In this document: piece by piece, positions 35,486 through 51,740 of the stretch
Numbering within the stretch: the first letter of the stretch is position 1
How the letters are laid out: the number at the start of each line of letters is the position of its first letter
From: Spirogloea muscicola
Lineage: Eukaryota > Streptophyta > Zygnematophyceae > Spirogloeales > Spirogloeaceae
Direction: 5' to 3'
DNA length: 56,337 bases
Assembly (NCBI GenBank): GCA_009602725.1
Contig: WELB01000082.1
Coordinates: 18,351-74,687, forward strand
Program-made: the position numbers and the translations under genes
The notes under the pieces: generated by a model
The model's database searches: none
What the model was told of the DNA's origin: nothing
The model's input: only the letters and a program-made list of their open reading frames with translations

Positions 35486-38211
35486 CTAGAAAAACCCATT
35501 CTCCTCTGCGGGTGTTGCAGTGAGGCGAAGCATGTCAGTGCCTGCAATGCCTTTAGCCCTTTCCTCCTTGAGCAGCGACTGCAAATCACTGCCATTAGCA
35601 AGGCTGTTGAACTCAACGGACTTGGAAGGTGCAGATGGATATCTACGTTGCGCCAGGGTCAATAGCCGCTTGACTGACTGCACAACATTGCACAGACCAG
35701 TTTCAGCACGACGAGCAGAAACCTGTTGAGCCGCTGAACGCCCAAGTACATATCCAGAGAAATTGCCCAACAGTACTAAAATACAGGTCATCCAGATACT
35801 TGGAAAGTAAAAATACTCTGTACATCATAAAGCCTCGTGCTCGTCTCAACAATCAAAAGCAGCTCCTTGGCTTGCAGCCATTGCAAGAATGCCCCAATAC
35901 TAGGGTGGACCACTGGAACTACAGTCAAGCCTGTCACAAGCGAGGCAGAAGAGATGTGTTTGCAGACCTGTAGATATTTTCTTGTCGTCTCATCGTTCAT
36001 GATGTGGGCGACAGAATTTGTGTGAATCTTTTCTCGAGCAGACCGCTCGTGAATGCCAACCATGGTCACTCCAATGGGCCAAGGCGAGTTGCCGATAGCC
36101 AATTTGATGTACTTGTCCATGGCAGCAAGGTAATCCCTTTCTCGGCACTTGTTTACAATGTACAGAAGTGCTTCACGGATATCATCATAAAGTTGCTGGA
36201 ACCACAGCATCAGGCAACAACAAGAGAGTCAGGAAGAAACGACCCTGAAGTTTGAGATCACAGTCCAACCACAGTCGACCCACAAGTACTGCTTAATAGA
36301 CTAATTGATGAAAGCAATCACCTTGACAGAATGCACCTGGGCTCTCTTTCAACCTTAAAGCTCATTGTCAACAACACGTAATCTCCTGCCTCGGCGAGTG
36401 ATTGACTAAGAGCACATTGGAACACACCATCTGCAATAGAGCGTGGACAACGAGATTCACAAGCTGCTTAGAGTTGATTAAATCCACCTTCTTCCGGCAG
36501 AGCGTGAACAAAGGATCCAGGTACCGCACACACTGCTTGTACGTGGCAACCAAAGATTTACCCTTGGCTGTTCTCCTCTCTGCTTCGGATCTGTCCTCTA
36601 CTTCTCGCTCCCACTCCTACCAAAATACAAGCAGCAATCGAACACAGCCTTCTGGTAATTGTGACATTGGCTGGCCATGGACATGCAGATACATGACCTT
36701 AAGCACCTATGAGGAAGTTTGAGCAAGTCACCTGATGCTTTACATGCATAAAGAAGCACTAGACCACGGCGACCCAAAGAAGCTGGCCAGCCGCACACTC
36801 TCCACTCCACCGTGACAGTGCACAAGGAGACAATGCATGATTCGGGATGCATAACTTGAAGCCATTCTATGGTGGCATCACAGGGTCGTCATTCGGGTGT
36901 ATGAACAGCACACAGGGAGGAGAGATACGATGTGAGACTAACCAGGAGGAGGCGCTTGAAGAAGACAAGGATCTTGTCTTCGTCACAGAGCTCGTCAAAA
37001 GGCGCCCGCATCCTCTTGGCATCCTTGTCATCTTTGGAGTGCAGGAGGTTGTTGACGCTCCCGTCAGCGTCTGCTTCCGCGTTGGCGAGATTCTCACCCT
37101 GATCGCCTTCGGGCCTCTCCTTGTCCTTGGCTTTCTCCTTCCTTGGCTCTGACCGCCCCTGGTGCACCGTCCACATCTCCCGCTCTCAGCAACTGGTGCC
37201 CAGACTAGCCAGCAGATCACAGGAGCGCAGGAGCAAGCGGGGCAGAGCAGCCGACGGCAGCCGAGAAGGCAGCCGAGAGGCGGGCATCGAAGAGCCGCCG
37301 GGAGCAGAGTGCACTGGGGCCATCGGGCATACGTGCTTCTCGCTCTTGCGCATCTCGAGGAGGTCGTGCAGAAAGTCGTTGCGCTGGCCCTCCATCATCT
37401 CGCTCTCCACGTCCACCTGACCCGTCTCCAGGATGTGCTGCAAGAACGCAGCAACATGCCAGCGAGAGGGCCGCGCGCGTGAGCTCAGCAGGAACCTGCA
37501 GCAACCTCGTTCCGAATACATGACAGCGGCTGGGAGCAGCCAAAGCGTGTGGCCGGAAGCGGTGGAAGAGCCAGCACGCGGCGCACCTTGAGGCGGGCCA
37601 GGCGCTGCAGCTCGTCCTCGCCAAAGAGTGTGGCAGGGTGCTTGAGCACGCGCAGCCGCCTGATGACCTCCGCGCGCGGGAGCGCCACATCGTCGCGGCG
37701 CTCCTGCGCCGCCTGCACGCGGTCCTCCTCCTCCACCTGCCCCACCCATGCCTGCTGCTTCAGGCCCTGGACGCAGCGCCGGAGGCAGGGGCCAGCGCAG
37801 CCGGCAACAGCCAGGCCGGCAGCAGCAGTGCTCACCCTGCGCTTCTTGGCGGCGGCCTGCTGCGCGGCGGCGGCGCTGTCGTCCTCCCGAGCCGCAGACT
37901 CCTGCGCAGGCCTGGCTCACCGAGCGCCGCCGCATGTCAGCACAAGGCATCAGCAGAGCGCGCCGAGCTAATGACGGTGCAGCGACCGCGCTCGGGAGGA
38001 CGAGCTGAGGCCAGGGCGGCCGCCATCGTCCGCGCCTTGCCCGCGCGCACCTGTCGCGGCTGGCCTTGCGGCGCAGCTCTGCGGCCTCCTCGGCGCGCCG
38101 CCGCTCGAGGTCGCGGGCCGTGATCTCGGCGCGCCGCACAAACTTGCGGCCCCCGAAGTCGCGAGCCAGCGCCGCGCGCTTCGCCTCCAGCTCCGCCTGC
38201 AGCGCCTCCAT
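35486..38211 (-). CDS. PRP18: Pre-mRNA-splicing factor PRP18, 8 exons, 420 aa
   Basis: Nuclear U5-associated factor for the second step of pre-mRNA splicing, partner of Slu7. Exons (minus): 38051-38211, 37836-37911, 37587-37754, 37333-37437, 36943-37146, 36488-36616, 35968-36195, 35486-35677; 1263 nt in one frame. The N terminus matches plant PRP18 (RDFGGRKFVRRAEI). Residues about 85-135 form the PRP4-like motif (LPRAEVIRRLRVLKHPATLF, then GEDELQRLARLK). Then come EGQRNDFLHDLLEMR and the helical core: APFDELCDEDKILVFFKRLL, SLVATYKQCVRYLDPLFTLC, REALLYIVNKCRERDYLAAM, KLAIGNSPWPIGVTMVGIHE, and the conserved loop NSVAHIMNDETTRKYLQ used in step two. The C terminus has RRYPSAPSKSVEFNSLANGS. It appears complete and of usual length. 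The 5' region (38212-38280) is CCG-rich. Confidence 0.96.
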
Positions 38212-38541
38212 GGCGCCGCCAGAGGCGCCGAAAGCGCCGCCGCCACCGCCGCCGCCGCCGCCGCTGCCGGACGCGAGAGAGTGGCCGTCAGGGCAGCCGG
38301 CATGAAGCGGCGGGGTGATGCCAGGCAGATGAACGTGCCGCTGACGGCGTCACAAGAAAGGGAGCATGCTGAGTAACAGCGCTTCCAAATAGACGGCATT
38401 GGCTGCGAGTTGAACGTTCTCGCCCATAGATGGTAGTGGCTGGGAGAGGCTAGCCCAAAGGAAAAGTGTATTGAATGCCGGAGGGCCTGAGTGGCCAAGC
38501 ACATTGAAAGATGTACATCACCTGCTGCTAAGCTAGCCGGC

Positions 38542-39228
38542 TCAGTAGCCACGAGTCAGCACGTAGAGGTCGCAAACTGATGCCCGAACACCGTACGGCA
38601 ATTGAAGGAAACTTGACAATTTGACAAGCCATTGTGCCACGAGCCAAGGCTCCACCACCTTTCTGGTGCAAAGCAGGAGCCTGAAGCTCGCTGCAAACAG
38701 GCTGACGCACGACTTCCCAAAACCGACAGATACGCTGCCGGCATGCCCATCTCGGCTGGAATATCTTCATGTCGTGCATATCCTAGACATGCGATGTTCT
38801 CAAGTAGGGTACGAGAACGAGGACCCATGCAGCCAAAGGTGTCGAGTGCGGCTGGTAGAAGGTGATCGCTATGGGGGTAGTCAGAGAATTGCTGCAGTGT
38901 TCTCTGCTCTGCACTTCCCACTGCATGTTCAGCAAGTTGGGTAGAAGCTGAACTCTTGTACGCCTCCGTCCCAACTACGACAACCAAGGCTCGTGGGCCT
39001 CTGTCAGCTTGTACACCCACGATGTCTAGGGTGCAACGGCGATGGCTTCCCTGAGAATCCGTGGTGATAGGCATGATGCTGTTCACCTCCACAATAGCGA
39101 GATAGCCGGCACCACGCAGTCCGGCAGGGCATCCAGTTGTAGACTGTGAAGGCCCACTACTTTACGGCCAGTGGGACATTGCAGCATATGTGTAGAGAGG
39201 TCTCCGCCCTCCACATAGCCGCACAAGG
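38542..39228 (-). mobile_element. Decayed copy of the restriction-like-endonuclease-type retroelement
   Basis: Minus-strand reading gives THMLQCPTGRKVVGLHSL (frameshifted, about 39180), then EVNSIMPITTDSQGSH and RRCTLDIVGVQ, PAEMGMPAAYLSVL and, after frameshifts, CDLYVLTRGY-stop at 38542-38544. It aligns with 20976-21800 over its length. The second catalytic Asp position is Val here and frameshifts are present, so it is a dead copy. Confidence 0.7.
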
Positions 39229-40445
39229 GTGAGCGCTCCCAACTGCCCACTTCCGCCCTCTGCTTACTTTGTTCTGCATCTGTGACTAAAGCTTATTGAG
39301 CGTCCATATGTAGGAGTCACAGAAATAGGTTCTTGTTCTTGCCCCTTCCTGCCCCTCTCAGACCTTGTCCATTTTCTTCGGGCTGGCCTTCCACAGCCCT
39401 CGCCCCTTTGGAAGAGCTCAATTCTCTTCTTTCACAGCCATAGCCGCCTCTGAGACCTTATTAATTACTTATGGCCTTTCACAATCATTGCCTTTACATT
39501 GGACGCACTGTTTCTTTCTTAGGATGGCCTCTCACACTGTCGCCCTTTCAGATCTTGTCAATTCCCTTTGGGCTGTCGCCTCTTAACAGCTGTTCGCCTA
39601 CATGGAACGAGCTGTTTGATCTTTTGTGAAAGAAGTGAGCTGTCTGTTGTTGCCCAGCCAGGCACAGTCAGCGTGGGTGCTGCCGCTTTGCAAGTGTCGA
39701 TGAGTACGACGTTGAGGAGGTGAGGCCCAAGAAGCATATCCAAAGGGGAGGATGGGTGTAATAGCTAGCCATCAATGGGGTGGGAGAGTGCACGCGGCGT
39801 CCAAAGTAGCAACTATGAATTGGTGCTCAGCAACCCACACAACGAGCGAAGCAGCCTTCTCTATCCTCAATGGGCGAGCCCTTTCTCTTCTTCAAAGAGA
39901 GAAAGACGCTTCCAGGGAAAGAGCAAGCGCGGCCAGATTAACTGGTGGCTGGGAGAGGCCAGCCCAGAAAGAATCTCACGGAGGCGAGCCTGTGAAAAGC
40001 GGGCACACAAATTGGAGTTGGGCCGCCTAATCTGACAACCGATCGACGACAGCGACTGGCCTCAAACTGGCCGCCAAGTCGACAGAGGCTTGGGACAGAC
40101 GACGAGGCCCAGCCGCAGGCCTCAAAGCGTCAATCCCATTTACAAATTCAACGGCGATCCGTCTGTCCCGACGGCCCAGCCGTCAGCTCGTTCCCGCGTG
40201 GCATCCCGCGCAGCCAATATCCGATCCTCCCCAATCTCCAGCGGCACTTCCCCGCCGTCGGATGCAAGCAGCGCCGTGCCCTCCGATGGCAGGGATCCAA
40301 CGGCCCCGCCTCTCTCGCCGGCGCCGCAGGTCGCCTGTTAGGCTGGAGTGCGGCAGTCGGGTGCCTTTTGCCATGTGCGCTGCCGCCGTCAAGGCACCAC
40401 TTGCCTCTCTCCTAGTCGCTTGGGTTTGGTGAGCACCGGCAGTTT

Positions 40446-40490
<45 letters not shown>
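40446..40490. repeat. (CCG)15 microsatellite just before the pyrophosphatase ATG
   Basis: Fifteen uninterrupted CCG triplets, ending six bases before the start codon, so probably in the 5' UTR. They are in frame with the ATG and, if translated from an upstream start, would encode a proline run. Confidence 0.9.
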
Positions 40491-40491
<1 letters not shown>

Positions 40492-40496
40492 GCAAC

Positions 40497-43400
40497 ATGG
40501 CTGACTCCGGCGCGGCCATGTCCTGGACTCCGCCCGACATGAGCGTGTACTTTGTGCACATCTTCATCCCGCTCGCCGGCGTCATTGGCATCAGCTTCGC
40601 CCTCCTGCAGTGGTACCTGGTCTCCAAAGTGAAGGTCAACGCTGGCTCCGATGGCGGGTATGTGCTGGACACAGAGGACGGCCTCGACGACTCATCTGTG
40701 GTACAGCAGTGCGCTGAAATCCAGAACGCTATCGCCCTTGGTGCGTACCTGCCATATCCTCTGAGGATCTCCACGTAATGAGTTCATTCTGAATATGGAG
40801 GTTATTGAGTGCGGTGTCGTTATGGATATATATTTTCAGGGGGATAATCCCGTCTCGCTGAGGTCCTGGTACAGCAATCTCTCGCCAGGTTTTCTGCTTC
40901 ATAATGGCGGCAATCACAAATAGTCATGTTGCACTCCATCTATATCTGCATAAGTGCTGTAACAATTCCGTGTTTCCAGTTCATGGCAACTCTGTTAAGT
41001 CACTTCTGCATATACAACGTCACTGTTGCACATACTTTTAGGGTAATGAACCATGTACTTACTTGCCTTGTGCAGAAGTTGCACAATGATTAGCTTTCAA
41101 CTCTTCAGGTGTTTGCACTCTTCAGACACTATAGAATCAGTTGTCACACAGGTGGCATATCGTAGCTTATGTCAGAGAGTCGATTGCCTGTATGATGCAA
41201 CAAGCTAAAAAAATTTCATGAGTGATTATTGTGTGATCAAGGTGCTCAATCTTTCCTCACGACTGAGTACAAGTACTTGGCAGTCTTCATGGTCGGCTTC
41301 TCCCTCCTTATTTTCTTCTTCCTTGGCTCAGTCGACAATTTCAAGACCGATTGGGTGCCCTGTGAGAGCAACGACAGTGGGAAGTGCGCTCCAGCAGTAG
41401 CAAATGCGCTGTTCTCCACCATCGCTTTCATTGCCGGGGCTGTCACGTCCACCATTTCTGGTTACCTTGGAATGACTATAGCCACTTATGCAAATGCCCG
41501 GACTACATTGGAAGCTCGGAAGGGCGTAGGCTTTGCTTTCATCACGGCTTTGAGGTCTGGAGCCGTTATGGGTTTCCTCCTTTCGGCCAACGGCTTACTG
41601 GTCCTATATTTCACCATTCTCCTCTTCAAGTTGTACTACCATCACGATTGGGTTGGTCTCTTCGAGTCCATTGCTGGCTATGGTCTTGGAGGATCCTCTG
41701 TTGCTCTCTTTGGCCGCGTTGGCGGAGGTATCTACACAAAGGCTGCCGATGTTGGAGCTGACTTGGTTGGCAAGGTGGAGAGGGGGATCCCAGAGGATGA
41801 TCCTCGCAATCCTGCTGTAAGCATGCTTACTCTGTGTCAGCACAGAACTCGTGTTACTAAATGTCATGATCTCACGGTAGTGTGTTTTCTAGGTTGATAG
41901 GAAACAGTACTGGCAGTATTGGCCCGGAAGCTTATATTTATGTAGCATAGTGTGCACAAGTCTATGTCAGATATCACAGCGTGTCTATCAGCTCCAGTTT
42001 GTCTTAGATGATTGGAAGTTCTACGGCCCAGGCAAAGTGGTCAACGGACACTGAACAACTATTTGAGTCAACTATTTGAGTCATGGACGGTATGCAGGTC
42101 ATTGCTGATAACGTTGGAGACAACGTTGGTGACATTGCTGGCATGGGTTCAGACCTTTTTGGGTCATTTGCAGAGTCAACCTGTGCAGCTCTTGTAATTT
42201 CTTCATTGGGATCTCTGGCGACCGACTTGGACTTTGTTGGCATGCTCTTCCCCCTCCTGATAAGTGCAAGTGGCATCCTTGTTTGCCTCATTACAACGCT
42301 TTTTGCTACCGACCTTTACAAGATCAAGGCCAACAAGGAGATTGAGAGGACGTTGAAGTGGCAATTGATTATTTCCACTATTCTGATGACCCCTGTTATC
42401 TACGCCGTTGCCATTACGGCTCTTCCCGAGGAGTTCAAGATCAAGGTTGTTGGACATGGAGAGAAGACCGTCAAGAACTGGTGGGCACCTACTCACTTTG
42501 CAATGCAACCGCCCGCCTGCCCGCCTGCTTCTGTCTGGCAACTTAAGATAGTCCATGCGTGACTTCACCTTATCCAGACTGAATTGAATATCGTAGACAC
42601 GCAGGAGCATGTTGAATTGGCCTGCTGGTATGACATAGTTCTAGACCACCTTTCCATGTCGTTGATTGGTCAAAGACTTGTTCTGCAGGCAGGTATTCTT
42701 CTGTGTTGCATCTGGCCTCTGGGCTGGTCTGATCATCGGCTTCGTCACTGAATATTTCACCAGCAATACCTACAGGTTTGCAAGGCCAATGCCTCTATGC
42801 ACTATGCTGACTGGCTGTGCTCCTCAAGTTGCCTGCACATCCCTTAAACTGGATGGAGCTACTGTGGTAAAGCACGGGTTATCATTCACACATGCACTCC
42901 ACCTGGCATGAAGGTGTTGGTCAACAGGGACTCCTGCAGTCACGTGCTAAGTCTTGAAGAAGTAGAGGACGCTGCTTTTTTTTGTTGCTTTCTTGGCAAC
43001 AAATTTTGATGCCTGCTGCACATGAGCGCTTCAAAGTGGCTGACAATTGATGTTGCAAGTATTGCAGGCCTGTCCAGGATGTTGCCGACTCTTGCAGGAC
43101 TGGCGCTGCTACCAACATCATTTTTGGACTTGCTCTAGGATACAAGTCTGTGATAATTCCAGTTTTTGCCATCGCCGCTGCCATCTACCTCAGCTTCTCA
43201 CTTGCAGCAATGTACGGCATTGCCGTTGCGGCCCTTGGAATGCTGAGCACTCTGGCCACCGGCCTTGCTATTGATGCCTATGGACCCATCAGTGACAATG
43301 CTGGCGGCATAGCTGAGATGGCTGGCATGGGACACTCCATCCGGGAACGCACTGATGCTTTAGATGCTGCTGGCAATACAACGGCTGCCATTGGCAAGGT

Positions 43401-44770
43401 ATGGCAGCGTTCATTGTGTTTATTACCCTTGGTTAGCCAATTGGAGGCAGCCAAATTGAACACACTGCATAACAAATTGAACATACTGCATACTGCATGC
43501 TTTTCCGCTGCAGTATGGGGAGCAAGTTCCGTAGAGATTGTGTCTCTTGAAGTTTCAGACGAAGGTAAACAGGAGAGGCATGTGCAAAGAGCTGATACTA
43601 GTGTGTCTGCTTTGCAGGGCTTTGCTATTGGCTCTGCAGCTTTGGTATCCCTTGCTCTTTTTGGTGCATACGTTAGCCGTGCGGGTATTGCCACGGTCGA
43701 CTTGATCGACCCTCAGGTGTTTGTGGGACTGTTGGTTGGAGCCATGCTGCCCTACTGGTTCTCAGCTATGACAATGAAGAGTGTGGGTAAGGCTGCACTG
43801 GCAATGGTGGAGGAAGTACGACGTCAATTCAACACAATCCCTGGGCTTATGGAGGGCACGACTAAGCCCGACTACAAGCGGTGTGTTGAGATATCCACTG
43901 AAGCCTCTCTCAGGGAGATGATCCCACCAGGCGCACTCGTAATCCTCTCCCCAGTCGTGGCGGGCGTTCTCTTTGGCACACACACCCTTGCTGGCCTGTT
44001 GGCAGGATCTTTGGTCTCGGGTGTCCAGGTAATGCATGGAAGCCGTTGTCACTGTATGTACACAGTTTCACTTGCCTTTACGTTGCACCTGTTGAGCAGG
44101 TGTCTTTGTCCACAAGTGTGATGCGTAGCTTCTTGCTTTCTATGATCTGCTGACGGCCTTCACTGAGCTGCACATGTGCAACAGATTGCTATCTCTGCCT
44201 CCAACACTGGCGGGGCATGGGACAATGCTAAGAAGTATATTGAGGTAAATGCTGTTCTCAGAGGCTTGTGTCGTTAGAAGTGATGCTAGAATGATGCATG
44301 TGCCTGACCAACCTGTGCAAGTTGATGCTCTGGTCGTTGTTTTCATCAGTATCGTTTTGTTGCATATTGGTCACACAATTGCAGCACTGATTGTTTAAGA
44401 GGGGCTTCAGCAGAGTTGTCTTTCACCATGTGATGAAGGACTGAGTGCATTCTTACAGAGGGATGTTAGCTGCACTGCTTCAGTTTGTGAAGTAGTGTGC
44501 AGCAGTCAGTCTTCATCCTGCAGATCAAGCAAATTTGACAGGGCAGTGGGCCTTGTCTAGGCTGGAGCTTCTGAGCATGCCAAGTCACTGGGCCCTAAGG
44601 GCTCAGATCCGCACAAGGCAGCCGTCATTGGAGACACGGTCGGCGATCCTCTCAAGGACACGTCAGGGCCATCACTCAACATCCTGATCAAGCTCGCGGC
44701 CGTGGAGTCCCTGGTGCTGGCGCCCTTCTTTGCTGCCCACGGGGGCCTCATCTGGGGAGGCGGCAAGTAG
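40497..44770 (+). CDS. AVP1: K+-stimulated vacuolar H+-pyrophosphatase (type I), 8 exons, 766 aa
   Basis: Membrane-embedded pump that couples PPi hydrolysis to H+ transport into vacuole/acidocalcisome lumen; acts as a homodimer with 16 helices per subunit. Exons: 40497-40740, 41242-41816, 42098-42480, 42689-42775, 43068-43398, 43618-44028, 44185-44244, 44561-44770; 2301 nt, the usual plant length. Catalytic motifs: [20 protein letters not shown] (about residues 250-270), [20 protein letters not shown] (about 276-295), [18 protein letters not shown] (exon 5) and [20 protein letters not shown]-type sequence in exon 8 (here [19 protein letters not shown]). The [17 protein letters not shown] stretch has Ala where K+-independent enzymes have Lys, so type I. 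The N terminus is hydrophobic, as in plants. A usually conserved Glu before GAxSFL is Leu here (NAIALGAQSFL). The (CCG)15 tract precedes the start. Confidence 0.97.
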
Positions 44771-45323
44771 AGAGCACAGTACAGCAGATGCTGCCTGAAA
44801 TTACGTTCTTTGTACTCTGGATTCAGCAGCTTCTTCTCCCACCATCAACCTCTTGATTCTTGTCCCATTGGAGTCTGTGACCTTAAGCTTTTCCATCTGA
44901 GTCTGTGACCTTAAGCTTTTTGGTAGCGGCCGGGCCCACAGTAGTAGAACTGTTGCCTGGCAAGAGTTGGCGTGCGCGCTCTCCGTGCCCTTGCAGGCAG
45001 ATTCTTGCAGAGGCTTCAATGGTGGGAGCAATTTTCATGGAAGCTCGGTGCCCAAGCGTCGATGGCTTTTATGAGCAGTAGAAGAACGAGTAGCCTTTAA
45101 GTGGCTGGACACCGCTACTTGTCAGCCTCCTCCCGCCAACTTGTAGCATCTCTCTCATCCATTTCCAATGTGCGGACATTCTAGGACTCCCTGGTTGTCT
45201 TACCTAAGTTGCAGCTCGTCGAATGACAGGATCATCCTAATCATGTATGCTTAATGCCCTCTTATACAGGGCGCAGTGCCTATGTCCATTTCCGAGGGCC
45301 TTGTCTGAGGTAGTTGAAGCCTG
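44771..45323. other. Convergent spacer with a 22-bp direct repeat
   Basis: 3' UTRs of the pyrophosphatase and the helicase. A 22-base sequence starting GAGTCTGTGACCTTAAGC occurs at 44871-44892 and again at 44899-44920 (period 28). No gene is visible. Confidence 0.7.
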
Positions 45324-49630
<4,307 letters not shown>

Positions 49631-49631
49631 N
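49631..49631. other. Single ambiguous base marking an assembly junction
   Basis: The only N in the window. It falls exactly at the outer end of the left palindrome arm and inside the helicase reading frame. It behaves like a collapsed scaffold gap rather than a base-call doubt. Confidence 0.85.
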
Positions 49632-49869
49632 GCAGCACGACTGCACGTACGTGACAGTGTTTTGCAAGCTACGGCACGAGGCATGTACTCCGGCTGGTTG
49701 CAACGCTCGTATGAAGGAGGGGAAGGAAATGGCTCGAAGGAAACGACAGCACCTGAGTCAAGGTCCGTAAACGCTGGAAGGTGCTCTGCTTCCACATTGG
49801 TGCGCGATAGGCCCAAGGTCCAGAGCACACATCGGCGAGTCCGCCACATTGTGCAGTGCACTTGCACCT

Positions 49870-51432
49870 TCAAGCGCATGGGCAGGAAGCAACGGGGGCA
49901 ATGCACACTGCTCTAAAATCGTGACCAACGGGGCGTTCTAAAGCCAATGGACTTTGGCAGGACATGAATGTCATGTCCGAGCATGTAAGGGCCTCGTGGG
50001 GGCCGTGGGCTGCGACTAGAGCATTGCAGTGTGCCATATCAGCCAGCACCAATTGCAGCCGCTGCAGGCCGAAGACCGTCTGGTCGAGCGCAAAAGCGTC
50101 CGGGCAGCGCTCCTCAGAGCCGGAAGATCTAGAAGGCCCGACAGTTGGCAAGACTGCCAGCCTCCAAACTGCTGGCGAAGGGCCATCAGGTGACGGGCCT
50201 GCTCCGTCGCCACCGCCCGCAGAAACTCCCAGAAGTCGCTGCAATTCAGGCCTGTGGCATGACACAATGGGCAGCGCACGGTGAGATGGCCACGACCTTG
50301 AAGTGTGTCGCTGTCGCTGTGCCAGCAGTTTGCACTTGATGTCAGGACCCTTGATCCTGAATTACAAAGCTACGTCGCCCTTTTTGTCACCCTCCCTGTA
50401 ATACGCACATCAAGCACCATGGCCACGAGGGTCATGGAGAGCTGGCCAACCAGTGTTTATGGCCAGGTTCCGCTGGCACAGCGCCTCAAAGTCATCAGCG
50501 ATGTCTCGAATGTCAGCAATAGCCGCCCACGCCTCGCCATAGTCCTGCTGCAGGAGCCGCCACTGCAGACGAGCCGACCCTCACCACTTTGATCAACTAA
50601 CAGTGACATCACCACCGTGATCAACCAAAGGACAATGGCTCCAGCTGCGCTGGTCACGACATCCAAAAGGCTGCTGGCTTTGCAGGTCCTTCGACCAGGA
50701 CGCAAGACCGCGTGAAGGGCTGGGCAAGTGAGGCGGCCGATGCTAGCTCACCGTCCAGTCGATGTTGCACCCGTTGATCCAGTTGTGGTTGATTGAGATC
50801 GTGTCCTCCTGCGCTTAGGAGCAATGACAACAGTGTCCAAGTCACGTTACTCTTGATTTCCAGACACTCGATCCTGCTCCGTGCTTGCGGCGATGTACTG
50901 GAGCAGGATGCAGGCGACAGCACACGAAATTGGCTCCATGAAGGGGACTTAGCCAACTTGCACAGGCCGTCAGCTAGAGGTTGTGGAGTCCGAAGCCGGT
51001 GGGTGCGGTGCATACCAGGTTGACGACCTGGTGGTGCCAGCCGCTGGGCACAAAGAGCGCCTCGCCGGCCTCCTGCACACACTCCAGCCACTGTGCCTGG
51101 CACCAGCCTGCAGCCCCCGCGCCAACCCCAGGCTTGTCAGGCTGCGTGGCAGGAAGGCCCGAGCTTTTGAGCACTGTGAATTGGAGCTGCCTTGAAAGCA
51201 TGACACGACACTGTGACCTTGACGTGTCCTGCTACGCTGCAGGAGCGCTCTGCTGGGCGGTGTCACAAAACAGGAGTGATGGCCGAAGCCAGCTGCCCTT
51301 ATTGGGTTGCTGATGTGCATGAAAACACAGTGGAGACTTGCGAGGAGGAGATTGCGGCGACCTCATGAAGCCGCCGGGAAGTCAGACGCCAGGTTCTCAT
51401 GGGTGAGGTCGTATACAGTGTGCCGCCCGTTC
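49870..51432 (-). pseudogene. Mirror copy of the JMJD4-like 3' half (left palindrome arm)
   Basis: Exact reverse complement of 51741-53303. It ends at the palindrome centre side without the 5' half of the gene and at the other side meets the gap, so it cannot be a working gene. It is probably an assembly duplicate rather than a true second copy. Confidence 0.8.
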
Positions 51433-51740
51433 CTGCATGCATGTGTGTGCAGCTTGTGAGATGAAAACTCGCTGGAGCGAGCAATAAATGACATGCTGTT
51501 CTGCGACTCAGGATGCCCTTTATCTTGTATATCATCGAGCACTCAGCCTTCTCTGAGGAGTCTTCGGCATGGCTACTGCTTGTGGGCCCACAAGCAGTAG
51601 CCATGCCGAAGACTCCTCAGAGAAGGCTGAGTGCTCGATGATATACAAGATAAAGGGCATCCTGAGTCGCAGAACAGCATGTCATTTATTGCTCGCTCCA
51701 GCGAGTTTTCATCTCACAAGCTGCACACACATGCATGCAG

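Larger units (their letters stand above)
38212..40496. other. Divergent spacer between PRP18 and the pyrophosphatase
   Basis: GC-rich promoter-proximal stretches lie at both ends (38212-38340 and about 40090-40496). Between them are a retroelement remnant (38542-39228) and smaller pieces of the same debris at about 39355-39420 and 39855-39975, carrying CAATGGGCGAGCC and GGGAGAGGCCAGCCCA blocks. No gene is recognisable in 39230-40100. Confidence 0.6.

Noticed and set aside
37186-38211. 341-codon continuous minus-strand ORF as a single-exon gene
   Set aside because: It contains real PRP18 exon 1 but then reads through introns in the wrong frame; splicing gives a clean 420-aa PRP18.
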